NCBI GenBank assembly: GCA_036388555.1
Contig: DASVRP010000013.1
Coordinates: forward strand, 155,413 to 219,412
Source: UBA4665 sp036388555
Lineage (GTDB): Bacteria > Patescibacteriota > Saccharimonadia > Saccharimonadales > UBA4665
Length of the DNA: 64,000 nucleotides
Reading direction: 5' to 3'
Shown here: one piece after another, positions 1 through 8,116 of the stretch
Numbering within the stretch: position 1 is the first letter of the stretch
Layout of the letters: each line of letters opens with the position of its first letter
The notes under the pieces: model-generated
What the model saw: only the letters and a program-made list of their open reading frames with translations
What the model was told of the DNA's origin: nothing
Databases searched by the model: none
Made by a program: the position numbers and the translations under genes

Positions 1-30
1 AGTTCCCTCTCCGCACCGCCCCTTGTTCAA

Positions 31-675
31 ATGAACGATGATTGCTATATTATGCCGATGATCGAGACATATGACGCAGTGGTCGCACTCGGCGGCGGCA
101 TCGATGCCAGTGGGAGGCTGCCGGAGAAAGTATACAGGCGTATGAATACGGCGATCGCGCTGCTTCAGGCCGGCGCGGCGGCACATCTGATCGTCAGCGG
201 CAGGTGGTCGTTCCTGGAAACAGGTGAGCTTCCCATGACTGAGGCTGCTGCGATGCAGGAGTATGCAATCTCCCAGGGCGTACCCTCAAAGCTGATAACT
301 GGCGAAGCGAGCGCCCGGGAGACGATAGGTAACGCATGCTTCACGAAGAAGGATATCGTCAGACCGCAAGGTATCGAATCTATCCGCCTCGTAACCTCCG
401 AGTCCCATATGGGCCGCAGCCTGGACATCTTCAGGCATGTCTACGGGGACGCTTACCGTATTACCGGTGAGCCGGCCCCGGAGCGCATCACGCTGGCAAC
501 TAAGGTATGGGAAAAGGCCGGCGGACTGTTGCTCGGCCATGTACTCGACGGAGTCCCCGTCGGTGATGAGGAGGCCGCCCTGCGGCAGCTAGAAGCCCAT
601 GTGCCAGGATACGGACTAGCAACCAGGCTCGACCTGCTCAAAGGGGCTGCACGGGGTATGGCAGGGCTTCACTGA
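31..675 (+). CDS. DUF218 (YdcF/SanA/ElyC-like) family protein
   Basis: The 214-residue protein has the hallmarks of the DUF218 fold: an early glycine-rich strand (VVALGGGID), then IVSGRWS, an acidic segment with TEAAAMQEYAISQGVP, the EASARETIGNA motif and a late VTSESHMGRSLDIF strand. Members of this family in E. coli (YdcF, SanA, ElyC) are linked to envelope or lipid-carrier metabolism, but the reaction is not settled. No signal peptide or membrane helix is visible, so a cytoplasmic location is likely. Starts at 31, 52 or 58 are possible and no good Shine-Dalgarno sequence separates them. The gene stands alone in front of an orphan gene with its own promoter. Family assignment is good; function is unknown. 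Confidence 0.75.
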   Translation: MNDDCYIMPMIETYDAVVALGGGIDASGRLPEKVYRRMNTAIALLQAGAAAHLIVSGRWSFLETGELPMTEAAAMQEYAISQGVPSKLITGEASARETIGNACFTKKDIVRPQGIESIRLVTSESHMGRSLDIFRHVYGDAYRITGEPAPERITLATKVWEKAGGLLLGHVLDGVPVGDEEAALRQLEAHVPGYGLATRLDLLKGAARGMAGLH

Positions 676-711
676 ACAAGGCCTACTCTCAGATCATACC
701 TACAAGAGATA

Positions 712-740
712 TTGACAAAATTATATAAATATGATAATAT
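712..740 (+). promoter_or_regulatory. Sigma70-type promoter for a leaderless mRNA
   Basis: TTGACA at 712-717 and TAATAT at 735-740 are separated by 17 nt. The ATG at 747 follows the -10 box by only 6 nt, so transcription should start at the start codon itself. The -35 region (ATTGACAAAATTAT) is nearly identical to the one in front of the next gene. Confidence 0.7.
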
Positions 741-746
741 GTATTC

Positions 747-1226
747 ATGAATGAAAGATTTGGATCGGTGCATGACAGGGTATTGAGTGTTAGAAACAAC
801 TTAGTAGGTCTCATAGCGATGGAGACGCCGCTCCTGACCGGGCAGATGGTGAATAGATTCAGTCCGGAACCCCATGAAAGCATACCTGCCGCCTTCGATG
901 TAACAGATGATTTACACTTTGTTGCCCCGGTAGGTTACGTAGGATATCAAGTCGGTAAGCTTGCATCAGAAGTATATGTTGCACGTCAGGATGCCAGAGG
1001 CAATACTCCGACGGTACGTAGGACAAGAGCCGTGGCCGTGGCCGCCGCATTGACGGTAGGCTTGGCTGCCGATTATTTGTCGCAATACCAATTGGGAAGT
1101 TCAGGTATACATCACGAGGATGTTACAAGTTTGGTGAATGATGCATTGATAATCAGTGTTCCGGTCGTAGGTGCAATGCTGCCTAAGTACGAAACACCCG
1201 GAAATACACAAACGGCTAACGCATAG
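747..1226 (+). CDS. Hypothetical membrane protein
   Basis: This 159-residue protein is not recognised. It has two or three moderately hydrophobic stretches, around FVAPVGYVGYQVGKL, AVAVAAALTVGLAADYL and ALIISVPVVGAML, so it is probably an integral membrane protein with a short polar N-terminus. The start at 747 is supported by a strong promoter whose -10 box ends at 740, which leaves no room for a leader or ribosome binding site. Codon use is less GC-rich than in the flanking genes. The only neighbour hint is the near-identical promoter of the following cupin gene, which may mean that the two are expressed together. Confidence 0.6.
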   Translation: MNERFGSVHDRVLSVRNNLVGLIAMETPLLTGQMVNRFSPEPHESIPAAFDVTDDLHFVAPVGYVGYQVGKLASEVYVARQDARGNTPTVRRTRAVAVAAALTVGLAADYLSQYQLGSSGIHHEDVTSLVNDALIISVPVVGAMLPKYETPGNTQTANA

Positions 1227-1242
1227 CTAAGCATAAACACTA

Positions 1243-1271
1243 TTGACAAAGTTATCAAGCTGATATATAAT
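1243..1271 (+). promoter_or_regulatory. Consensus promoter, near-leaderless
   Basis: TTGACA (1243-1248), a 17-nt spacer and TATAAT (1266-1271) match sigma70 consensus perfectly. The ATG at 1281 lies 9 nt after the -10 box, which predicts a leader of 0-3 nt. Confidence 0.8.
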
Positions 1272-1280
1272 ACTGATATT

Positions 1281-1715
1281 ATGAAACATACACACACAGA
1301 ATTCATCAGCACGCCAAACATACCTGTCCTCGAGACCGTTCATGATGATGACCGCCGCACGATCCGCGAGGCCGTAACCCAGACCCCAGACGGCCGCAAG
1401 ACCCGCGTCACTGCCCTGGCGATCAAAGGCGCTGGAAGCGTAGAACTGGGCAATCATTACCACGATAACCCCGAATACTTCACAATCCATGACGGCGATC
1501 CTCTCGTCGCTACCGCGTCCAAAGACACGCCCGAAGACGTGACAGTCCGCCAGTATTCAGCTGATTCCCCCGAAGACAGCTATGTCACCATGGATCCCGG
1601 CACTGTCCATACGTTCCGGTTCGCGGGCAAGGGTAATATGACGTCGACCATGGCCGGCGAGTTCGACCCGAGCGACCTGCATCCTCAGAAGCTGGTTATT
1701 CCGGAGCGGAATTGA
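1281..1715 (+). CDS. Cupin-fold protein
   Basis: The 144-residue protein contains two cupin-like motifs: GNHYHDNPEYFTIHDG, with two histidines and a glutamate that could bind metal, and a later MDPGTVHTFRF with another histidine. The overall size fits a single-domain cupin. Such proteins include sugar isomerases (for example of dTDP-4-keto sugars) and small-molecule binding proteins; the specific substrate cannot be read from the sequence. It sits next to polysaccharide genes, which makes a sugar role plausible but unproven. It has its own perfect promoter and converges on the acyltransferase gene with about 24 nt between the stops. Confidence 0.65.
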   Translation: MKHTHTEFISTPNIPVLETVHDDDRRTIREAVTQTPDGRKTRVTALAIKGAGSVELGNHYHDNPEYFTIHDGDPLVATASKDTPEDVTVRQYSADSPEDSYVTMDPGTVHTFRFAGKGNMTSTMAGEFDPSDLHPQKLVIPERN

Positions 1716-1739
1716 TCGGGACCGTCCGGTCGAATGCTG

Positions 1740-2987
1740 CTATTCAGTTTCAACGACCGGTTTCCGGGCCAGAGGCTGCAGATCGATAGCGGTTATCGTT
1801 GACGGCCCCGGCTCCTGTGGGTTTTTCCCAGGACCCATAAGCCAGTTGCCGATGTTCTTTGACCATCGGATTGAAGGCTGATCGACATATCTGGTGTACA
1901 GGATCGCTATCAGGAAAGTTACACATATAGTTGGCAGAGCCATAAGTAAGATACTCGTACCGTATCCATACCGCGGCATCAGCATGTTGAACAGTATTGA
2001 CGCAAAGCTGCCCATGACTATGAAGTGCGTAAGATAGAGCGAAAATGAAATTTTTCCGAGGAATTGCAAAGGTTTGGTCTCGAAGAAGCGTGAAACTAGA
2101 TTGAGCCGCAGGACAGCGAAGACTACTACTAAAGCAGCAAGGATATTTGCGAAAGTGATGAATTCTGGAGTTGTAAATAATGGCACTTGAAGGCTGTCGT
2201 AGTAATGCGGATAAATACTGCCGTATCGCCAGCTGCCGATAACGAGTGCGACACCGAGCAGGCCAGCAAGTATAGGTTTACGAACCCGTTCGATAAGTTC
2301 CGGATGATTCACCCAGATATCACACAGCACCATTCCAAGCACGAAAGCCAGATAGTACGTCTTCATCGTAATCAGTGCCAGCAGTATGTAAAATATCCAT
2401 CGTCTCTGTAATTTACCGAAGAGGGCAAGGAACATGAACACTATGAATGAACCATACAGTTCTAGCTGCATTGTCCATAGTACGGGGTTGTACGATACGA
2501 AGCCCGTGAAAAAGACGCCGTACAGCCCCTGATAAAGGGCTTCGGGAAGACTCGGAATAAACTGCCAATGCGATCCGCCCAGCCATCTGAATGATTCGGT
2601 CAGCTGTGCAGTCTGCTGTACGGGCATGGCACCCGCCCGCAGGACGACGTATGCCAGCAGTATTGATCCCAGTGCCGGTATCATCAGCCGGAAATAGCGC
2701 CGGACAGAACTTGAAACCAGTACGCTATGCGTTTTACGCTTAAAGAAGCTGTTGCTCAGCACGAAGCCGCTCAGCACGAAGAAGATACAGACCGAAAAAC
2801 CCCCGGCAAAGAATAACATTAGTGGACTGCCGGCTATCGTTCTGTCCAACGGAGTATGCCGGGTTGTAACCTCTAAGCCGATGAGGAAGGGTGTATAAGC
2901 ACAGACGAAGTGGAGTACCACCACGATAAGCGCAGCTAACCCCCGTAATCCCTCTAGATTTGCATACTTCCCGGACTCATGTGCCAT
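1740..2987 (-). CDS. Acyltransferase family 3 (OafA/YrhL-like) membrane protein
   Basis: The 415-residue protein starts with the family signature LEGLRGLAALIVVVLHF and carries the FFVLSGFVL motif near residue 70, followed by about ten hydrophobic helices. Family members transfer acyl groups, commonly O-acetyl, onto surface polysaccharides or peptidoglycan from the cytoplasmic membrane. A short cytoplasmic tail follows the last helix. No SGNH domain is fused, unlike full-length OafA. A TATACT box (2997-3002, minus strand) lies 9 nt before the ATG, suggesting a near-leaderless mRNA. It lies next to the glycosyltransferase gene and probably decorates the same polysaccharide; that link is inference. 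Confidence 0.85.
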   Translation of the reverse strand: MAHESGKYANLEGLRGLAALIVVVLHFVCAYTPFLIGLEVTTRHTPLDRTIAGSPLMLFFAGGFSVCIFFVLSGFVLSNSFFKRKTHSVLVSSSVRRYFRLMIPALGSILLAYVVLRAGAMPVQQTAQLTESFRWLGGSHWQFIPSLPEALYQGLYGVFFTGFVSYNPVLWTMQLELYGSFIVFMFLALFGKLQRRWIFYILLALITMKTYYLAFVLGMVLCDIWVNHPELIERVRKPILAGLLGVALVIGSWRYGSIYPHYYDSLQVPLFTTPEFITFANILAALVVVFAVLRLNLVSRFFETKPLQFLGKISFSLYLTHFIVMGSFASILFNMLMPRYGYGTSILLMALPTICVTFLIAILYTRYVDQPSIRWSKNIGNWLMGPGKNPQEPGPSTITAIDLQPLARKPVVETE

Positions 2988-3020
2988 CTAGGCATTAGTA
3001 TAACATTTTTTCGTTTATGC

Positions 3021-4139
3021 TTAACAAGTGACGTCATCCGGAAGTGTCGACTGATATACGGATCTTGTCTGCTCGGCCATGCGCTGCCAGGAATATTTCG
3101 CGGCCTGCGCCCTGCCTTTCTCAATCATGTCGCTGCGGATCTGCGGGCTCTCCAGAAGGTCTGATACGGCCCGCGCGATATCATCCACCGACAACGGGTC
3201 GAAATAGTGGGCGGCTTCGCCGTAGACCTCGGGCAGGCAGGTAGCATTGCTGCTGGCCACCGGGGCGCCGTGTATCATCGCCTCGAGACCGGGCAGGCCG
3301 AAGCCTTCGCTGAGGGCCGGGAATACATAGACCTGGCAGTTCTCGTACAGCCACCGCAGCTGGCCTTCACTGACATAGCCCGTGAAGATGACATCTGGAA
3401 TCCTGCGGCGCTGGACGTCACTATAGTGGCGTTCGTACAGAGGATCGGTCTTGCCGGCCAGCACCAGGCAAAGGTCCGGATAGGTCTGCTTCAGCTTCTC
3501 AAAAGCATCAATCAACCGGCCGAGGTTCTTGTGCGGCAGTGGCCGGCCTAGGTACATGATGAACCTCTTGCCGGCGACAGCGGATACCGGCTCGGCAGTA
3601 TCGGGTATCAGGTCGGCGGCCTCGTGCGTCACGATGACCTTGTCAGGCGATATGTGCGTATAGTTGACGATATCCTGTTTGACGTAGTGGGTAGGCGTCA
3701 GGATGGCGGCGGATTTGCGGGCGACATACTGGTTCACTCCTTTGTATACCTGCTGCTTCGCCGTGAACATCAGCCGGTTCTTGGCGGGGTTCCTGAACCT
3801 GACCGTCGTCAGGTCATGCATGGTGGTGACGGTGAGGCCACGGTATCCGATGGGCTGCTGGACCATGCCGAAATGCACCAGGTCGGGCTTCAGGTCTTTG
3901 ATCTGGCCGAGCAGTCCGAGCTGTTCGTCGAACGTGAATTCCTTGTGCGGACAGGCGACCTTGGTGAAGCGTGGATTGTACAGGGGGTAGACTTCCATGT
4001 CCTTCGGTTTCAGCAGGATGGTGTATTCATGGCCTGAAGAGTCCTGGTTTTCAAGTTTCTCGAGGTACTGCACGAGCCGGAACATATAGCGGCCGGTGGT
4101 GGAAGTGTACTCACGGGCGTCGATGACGATCTTACTCAT
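3021..4139 (-). CDS. Glycosyltransferase family 4 (GT-B fold)
   Basis: The protein is best started at the ATG at 4139 (MSKIVIDAREYT, 372 residues) rather than at an upstream open extension that reads into the Nudix promoter. It has a two-domain GT-B layout: the second half contains MYLGRPLPHKNLGRLIDAF and the donor-binding segment FPALSEGFGLPGLEAM with the EGFG(x)P..E pattern of retaining GT4 enzymes, followed by a helix with PEVYGEAAHYFDP. Such enzymes transfer a sugar from a nucleotide donor during surface-glycan assembly. A TATTAT/TATACA-like box sits a few nt before the ATG. The donor is unknown; GDP-mannose or GDP-rhamnose are guesses from context. Confidence 0.85.
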   Translation of the reverse strand: MSKIVIDAREYTSTTGRYMFRLVQYLEKLENQDSSGHEYTILLKPKDMEVYPLYNPRFTKVACPHKEFTFDEQLGLLGQIKDLKPDLVHFGMVQQPIGYRGLTVTTMHDLTTVRFRNPAKNRLMFTAKQQVYKGVNQYVARKSAAILTPTHYVKQDIVNYTHISPDKVIVTHEAADLIPDTAEPVSAVAGKRFIMYLGRPLPHKNLGRLIDAFEKLKQTYPDLCLVLAGKTDPLYERHYSDVQRRRIPDVIFTGYVSEGQLRWLYENCQVYVFPALSEGFGLPGLEAMIHGAPVASSNATCLPEVYGEAAHYFDPLSVDDIARAVSDLLESPQIRSDMIEKGRAQAAKYSWQRMAEQTRSVYQSTLPDDVTC

Positions 4140-4192
4140 GTATGTATAATAGCCCATGTTACCGGCAATGGAACGTAACCTTGGAGAGACAT

Positions 4193-4753
4193 ATGGATAC
4201 ATGGAAGACCGTAAGCTCCAGACAGCTGCTGGACCATCCCCGGATACAAGTGTATGAAGATACCGTGCTGCTGCCTGATGGCACAATGACGGATTATATG
4301 CATTTCGGTATGCACGGGAACGATGCGGCCACGGTCGTCGCCGTGGATGATGATAAAAAGATACTGATCCAGAAAGAGTACAGTTATCCGCCCAATGAGT
4401 GGCTGTACCAGTTCCCGGGAGGAATGATCGAAGACGGAGAGTCACCCGAAGAGGGAGCATTACGGGAACTGGCGGAAGAGGGCGGCTATAGCGGCGATCT
4501 CCGCAAGATAGGATGGTTCTATCTGAATAATCGCCGCGAGGCGCGGAAAATGCATGTCTTCATAGCGACCGGCCTGCACGAAGCAGTGGCAGAAGCGGAT
4601 CCCGGGGAAGTTTTCATGACGTACTGGCTGACCCGGACTGAGATAGACCGCTTAGTTACGCAGGGGGAATGCGTAACGGGAGTACTATTGGCCACCTGGG
4701 CGTTGTTTAATGCGCACCACCACGACGCTGGCGCAGCCGTAGCGTCAGATTGA
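4193..4753 (+). CDS. Nudix hydrolase, nucleotide-sugar pyrophosphatase-like
   Basis: The 186-residue protein contains a complete Nudix box (GMIEDGESPEEGALRELAEEGGY matches Gx5Ex7REUxEExGU in two overlapping pieces: GMIEDGESPEEGAL and RELAEEGGY). The upstream strands (KILIQKEYSYPPNEWLYQFP) resemble ADP-ribose/ADP-sugar pyrophosphatases, so cleavage of a nucleoside-diphosphate sugar is likely. The start at 4193 is chosen because GGAGAG lies 4 nt upstream; an earlier in-frame ATG at 4142 overlaps the TATAAT promoter box (4145-4150). It is divergent from the GT4 gene and sits upstream of gmd. Confidence 0.85.
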   Translation: MDTWKTVSSRQLLDHPRIQVYEDTVLLPDGTMTDYMHFGMHGNDAATVVAVDDDKKILIQKEYSYPPNEWLYQFPGGMIEDGESPEEGALRELAEEGGYSGDLRKIGWFYLNNRREARKMHVFIATGLHEAVAEADPGEVFMTYWLTRTEIDRLVTQGECVTGVLLATWALFNAHHHDAGAAVASD

Positions 4754-4808
4754 TGCTATACTATGGAAACAGAATACAAGGGTAAGGTAGGTATAAGAGA
4801 GGGAACGA

Positions 4809-5807
4809 ATGGCTAAGACTGCGTTGATTACCGGAATAACAGGTCAGGATGGATACCATCTTGCAGAACTTCTGCACGGTAAAGGTTACGAAGTGTATGG
4901 GATCGTCCGCGGACAGCACAATCCTAAGCGTGAACGGCTTGAGCAGGAGCAGCCGTACGTCAAGATCGTACAGGCTGACCTGATCGACCCGGGATCCCTG
5001 GTACGGGCGATCGAAATATCCAAGCCGGACGAAGTCTACAACTTGGCGGCTATCAGCCATGTCGGCTATTCCTTCAAGAATCCGCAGCTGACCGCCGATA
5101 TCACGGGCAAGGGCGTCCTGAACATACTTGAAGCCATCCGCCTCACCCATGGTGAAAGTACCATCAAGTTTTACCAGGCATCCACATCAGAGATGTTCGG
5201 CGGTCTGGATTACAACCGGCCCGGTAAGGGTTACGATGAGGATTCACTGTTCCATCCGCGCAGCCCATACGGCGTCGCCAAGCTCTATGGGCACTGGATC
5301 ACCAAGAACTACCGTGAAAGCTACGGCATCCAGGCAAGCTGCGGCATCCTGTTCAACCACGAGGGTGAGCGGCGCGGCATCGAGTTCGTGACCCGCAAGA
5401 TCAGCAACGCGGTCGCCCGTATCCATCTCGGCAAGCAGAGCCATATAGAACTCGGCAATCTTGATCCGAAGCGTGACTGGGGCTATGCCGGTGACTACGT
5501 CGAAGGTATGTGGCGCATGCTCCAGCAGGACAAGCCGGACGACTACGTCCTGGCGACCGGTGAGACACATTCCATCGGCGAATACCTCGAGCTGGCATTC
5601 AAAGAAGTCGGTATCGACGACTGGAAGCCGTATGTGAAGCAGAACCCGGAATTCATGCGTCCTGCAGAGGTTGATATCCTGCTCGGCAATCCGACGAAAG
5701 CCGAAAAAGTCCTCGGATGGGAGCGCAAGGTTGACTTCCCTGGCCTGGTCAAGCTGATGGTCCAGCACGACATCAAACTGGAATCTTCCAACAATCAGCT
5801 GATGTAA
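4809..5807 (+). CDS. gmd: GDP-mannose 4,6-dehydratase
   Basis: The 332-residue protein is a short-chain dehydrogenase of the Gmd type: the NAD(P)-binding TGITGQDGYHLAELL at residues 8-22, NLAAISHVGYSF, the catalytic TSEMFG and SPYGVAKLYGHW (YxxxK), and FNHEGERRG and NLDPKRDWGYAGDYVEGMW, which are diagnostic for Gmd. It makes GDP-4-keto-6-deoxy-D-mannose from GDP-mannose in the cytoplasm. The partner reductase gene rmd lies convergently just downstream, pointing to GDP-D-rhamnose. Start supported by GAGGGA 5-6 nt upstream; a TATACT box lies at 4757-4762. A terminator follows the stop. Confidence 0.95.
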   Translation: MAKTALITGITGQDGYHLAELLHGKGYEVYGIVRGQHNPKRERLEQEQPYVKIVQADLIDPGSLVRAIEISKPDEVYNLAAISHVGYSFKNPQLTADITGKGVLNILEAIRLTHGESTIKFYQASTSEMFGGLDYNRPGKGYDEDSLFHPRSPYGVAKLYGHWITKNYRESYGIQASCGILFNHEGERRGIEFVTRKISNAVARIHLGKQSHIELGNLDPKRDWGYAGDYVEGMWRMLQQDKPDDYVLATGETHSIGEYLELAFKEVGIDDWKPYVKQNPEFMRPAEVDILLGNPTKAEKVLGWERKVDFPGLVKLMVQHDIKLESSNNQLM

Positions 5808-5831
5808 TAGTCTCCGCCACGGCGATGGCTG

Positions 5832-5865
5832 ACCGGCTGGTACTAAGAAATACCGGCCGGTTTTA
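5832..5865 (+). terminator. Terminator between convergent gmd and rmd
   Basis: Inverted repeat ACCGGC(T)GGTA (5832-5842) and TACC(G)GCCGGT (5851-5861) followed by a T run. It ends the gmd transcript; on the minus strand the rmd stop codon precedes it by about 12 nt. Confidence 0.7.
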
Positions 5866-5876
5866 TGTGAGGCGTG

Positions 5877-6812
5877 TTATTTTGAGCGCCAGTCGGCGAT
5901 AACGTCTTTGAGGGTCGTTTCAAGAGGGATCGAAGGCTGCCAGCCGGTGTGCTCCGTAATCTTATCATGACTGCCGAAGATGACCGGGGTATCGGCTGGG
6001 CGCATCTTTGCCGGGTCCTGGGCGATCTCAGCCTGGATGCCGCTGGCTGATTTGAGGCCGGCAAGGATATCATTCCCGCTGCGCGGGGTGCCGGAGCAGA
6101 TGTTGTACGTATGGCCGGCCTGACCTTTCTCGATGAGCAGGCGGTAGGCGACAGCGATATCACGGACATCGGTGTAGTCGCGCTGGGCGTCCAGATTGCC
6201 GACCATGACTGTCGGGATGGCCTTGCGTTCGACGTCTACCAGCTGCTTGGCGATGTCGGGTACGATGAAGCCGGGGCCCTGACCCGGGCCGATATGGTTG
6301 AACGGGCGGGCGATGATGGACTCGAACGCGCGGTTATTGTAATACTTGGCCATCTGCTCCTGCCCGAGCTTACTGACGGCATACGGGGACGAGGGGAGGA
6401 CGGGCGACGACTCCGTGATCGGCAGCTCGGCCTTGGCGTCGTAGAGGCTGCCGCTGCTGATGACGACGAAGCGTGGAAACTGTTTCTGCGAGAGGGCGGT
6501 TTCGTACAGGTTGATCTCCATACCGATATTGGCTGTGATATAGAGCAGAGGACTGTCAAATGACGGCCCGACCGCAGCCAGCCCGGCGAGGTGCAGGACG
6601 GCATCAACGCCGCTGAAATCGATCCTGGAGGCGACATCTTCGGGGGACGACAGGTCGCAGGCAATATACTGGTCTAGAATCGAAGCATTCGTCTCGGTGG
6701 CGCTTTCGTCCTGTCCGACGCCGATGACTTTGTAGCCATTGTCCTTGAATTCACGGCCGACATGATGACCGACGAAACCGTTTGCTCCTGTGATGAGTAT
6801 CGTTCTGTTCAT
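5877..6812 (-). CDS. rmd: GDP-6-deoxy-D-lyxo-4-hexulose reductase (GDP-D-rhamnose synthesis)
   Basis: The 311-residue protein is an extended short-chain dehydrogenase with ITGANGFVGHHVGREF at the N-terminus, a serine-rich strand VVISSGSLYD and the SPYAVSKLGQEQ (YxxxK) catalytic motif, then RPFNHIGPGQGPGFIVPDI and DAQRDYTDVRDI, typical of Rmd/GDP-hexose epimerase-reductases. Next to gmd, the best reading is reduction of GDP-4-keto-6-deoxy-mannose to GDP-D-rhamnose. A GDP-fucose or talose route is the main alternative, since the family members are similar. The TATACT box at 6820-6825 (minus) is exactly 7 nt before the ATG, so the mRNA should be leaderless. Confidence 0.85.
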   Translation of the reverse strand: MNRTILITGANGFVGHHVGREFKDNGYKVIGVGQDESATETNASILDQYIACDLSSPEDVASRIDFSGVDAVLHLAGLAAVGPSFDSPLLYITANIGMEINLYETALSQKQFPRFVVISSGSLYDAKAELPITESSPVLPSSPYAVSKLGQEQMAKYYNNRAFESIIARPFNHIGPGQGPGFIVPDIAKQLVDVERKAIPTVMVGNLDAQRDYTDVRDIAVAYRLLIEKGQAGHTYNICSGTPRSGNDILAGLKSASGIQAEIAQDPAKMRPADTPVIFGSHDKITEHTGWQPSIPLETTLKDVIADWRSK

Positions 6813-6819
6813 AAATTGC

Positions 6820-6825
6820 AGTATA
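6820..6825 (-). promoter_or_regulatory. -10 box of leaderless rmd promoter
   Basis: TATACT on the minus strand, 7 nt before the rmd ATG at 6812. This spacing places the transcription start at the start codon. No clear ribosome binding site is present. Confidence 0.6.
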
Positions 6826-6856
6826 CCCGATTAGGCCGCAATCATGATAGGCTCAA

Positions 6857-8005
6857 TCACTGACGCACCCGGATGAGTGCGTCTGTTACTAGTTTGGCAT
6901 TATGGGACCAGCTGAACGTACCGAGCTGCCTGCGTGCCCGGTGTACCAGACGGTCCCGGAGCGGTAGGCCGGTGAGGAGGGCGGTGATCTTCGATGCGAT
7001 ATCTTCAGGGGAATCCTTGTTGAAGTATACGGCCGCGTCCTGCGCCACTTCATGGAATACCGGTATATCGCTGACCAGGACCGGAATGTCATACTGCATC
7101 GCCTCAAGTATGGGCATACCGAAGCCTTCGTAGTGTGAGGGCAGCACGAAACAGGAGCTGTTGGCATACAGCGCATTCTTCTCTTCTTCGGTGATATAGC
7201 CGGGCATCACGACCGACAGGCCTCGTTCCTGCTGGCGCTTGATCTCGGCGAGGATCGCTTCATCCTTCCAGCCCCTGCCCCCGGCGATGACCAGGGAGTA
7301 TGCATCACGGACAGAGGCGGGCAGGGCGGCGTATGCCTTGACCAGGTTCTGTATGTTCTTGCGGGGCTCGATAGTGCCAAGATAGAGTATGTAGCCGCCA
7401 GGACGTATGCCGAGCTGTGTAAGCCGGCTGCCCAGCGGACCGGGACTCGGCGGCATATCCGGAGGGATCGGCGTGATGACGATATCAGCTTTGATGTCAG
7501 GGAAATGATGCAGTATCCGCTGCCGGGTAAACTCTGAGATGGTGATGATGACATCGGCCGCCCGGATCGACGGCGGACAGAAGTGTTGCAGATACCGCAG
7601 GTTCACTTCCTGGAGGTACTCCGGATGGTCAAGGAAACTCAGGTCATAGATGACAAGGGCTGACTTGTTCCTGGTGAATGACGGCAGGCTGACGTAGTTC
7701 GTGAACAGGGTGACATCCGCCTTGTGGCGCACGAATGCTTCAAGCGGCGGCTGGAACTGCAGCCGGCGGCATACTGACAGCAGCTTACCGGGGATGAGGC
7801 GGATCTGCTTGTATTGCACGTTCGGCAGCGGTGGTGGAACCTTATGATTATGACTCAGGAAATCGTAATAATACCCGGTCATCTCAAGGGGGCTGTCTGG
7901 CTGGGCCGCCAGGCTGGCGATGAGCTGGTGGGTGTAGTATCCGACGCCAGTCTTCCGTATGTCGACCATCGGCCCGGCTTCGAATAGGAGCTGTAGTTTC
8001 GACAT
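6857..8005 (-). CDS. Glycosyltransferase family 4
   Basis: The 382-residue protein has the GT-B architecture: an N-terminal acceptor domain beginning LLFEAGPMVDIRKTGVGYYTHQLI, a linker with DVIITISEFTRQRI, and a C-terminal donor domain with ILYLGTIEPRKNIQNLV and LPSHYEGFGMPILEAM (EGFGxPxxE). This resembles mannosyl/rhamnosyl transferases of ABC-dependent O-antigen clusters. It follows rmd in the same orientation with a 45-nt gap but has its own AT-rich -10-like box (TAATAA, 7 nt before the ATG). It probably extends the polymer exported by the adjacent Wzm/Wzt transporter. Confidence 0.85.
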   Translation of the reverse strand: MSKLQLLFEAGPMVDIRKTGVGYYTHQLIASLAAQPDSPLEMTGYYYDFLSHNHKVPPPLPNVQYKQIRLIPGKLLSVCRRLQFQPPLEAFVRHKADVTLFTNYVSLPSFTRNKSALVIYDLSFLDHPEYLQEVNLRYLQHFCPPSIRAADVIITISEFTRQRILHHFPDIKADIVITPIPPDMPPSPGPLGSRLTQLGIRPGGYILYLGTIEPRKNIQNLVKAYAALPASVRDAYSLVIAGGRGWKDEAILAEIKRQQERGLSVVMPGYITEEEKNALYANSSCFVLPSHYEGFGMPILEAMQYDIPVLVSDIPVFHEVAQDAAVYFNKDSPEDIASKITALLTGLPLRDRLVHRARRQLGTFSWSHNAKLVTDALIRVRQ

Positions 8006-8116
8006 ACTGCTATTATTAGCATACTATCGGCGGGAATACCCATAGCCACGGCGGGCGCGTACCGGAAGTGCTGCGTGTTTGTCATTGACCGCCGCTAAGC
8101 TATAATTGAGGCTATA

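Noticed and set aside
21..681. Inverted repeat CCTTGTTCA (21-29) and TGAACAAGG (673-681) around the DUF218 gene
   Set aside because: Only 9 bp and far apart; no sign of a mobile element or duplicated target. Probably chance.
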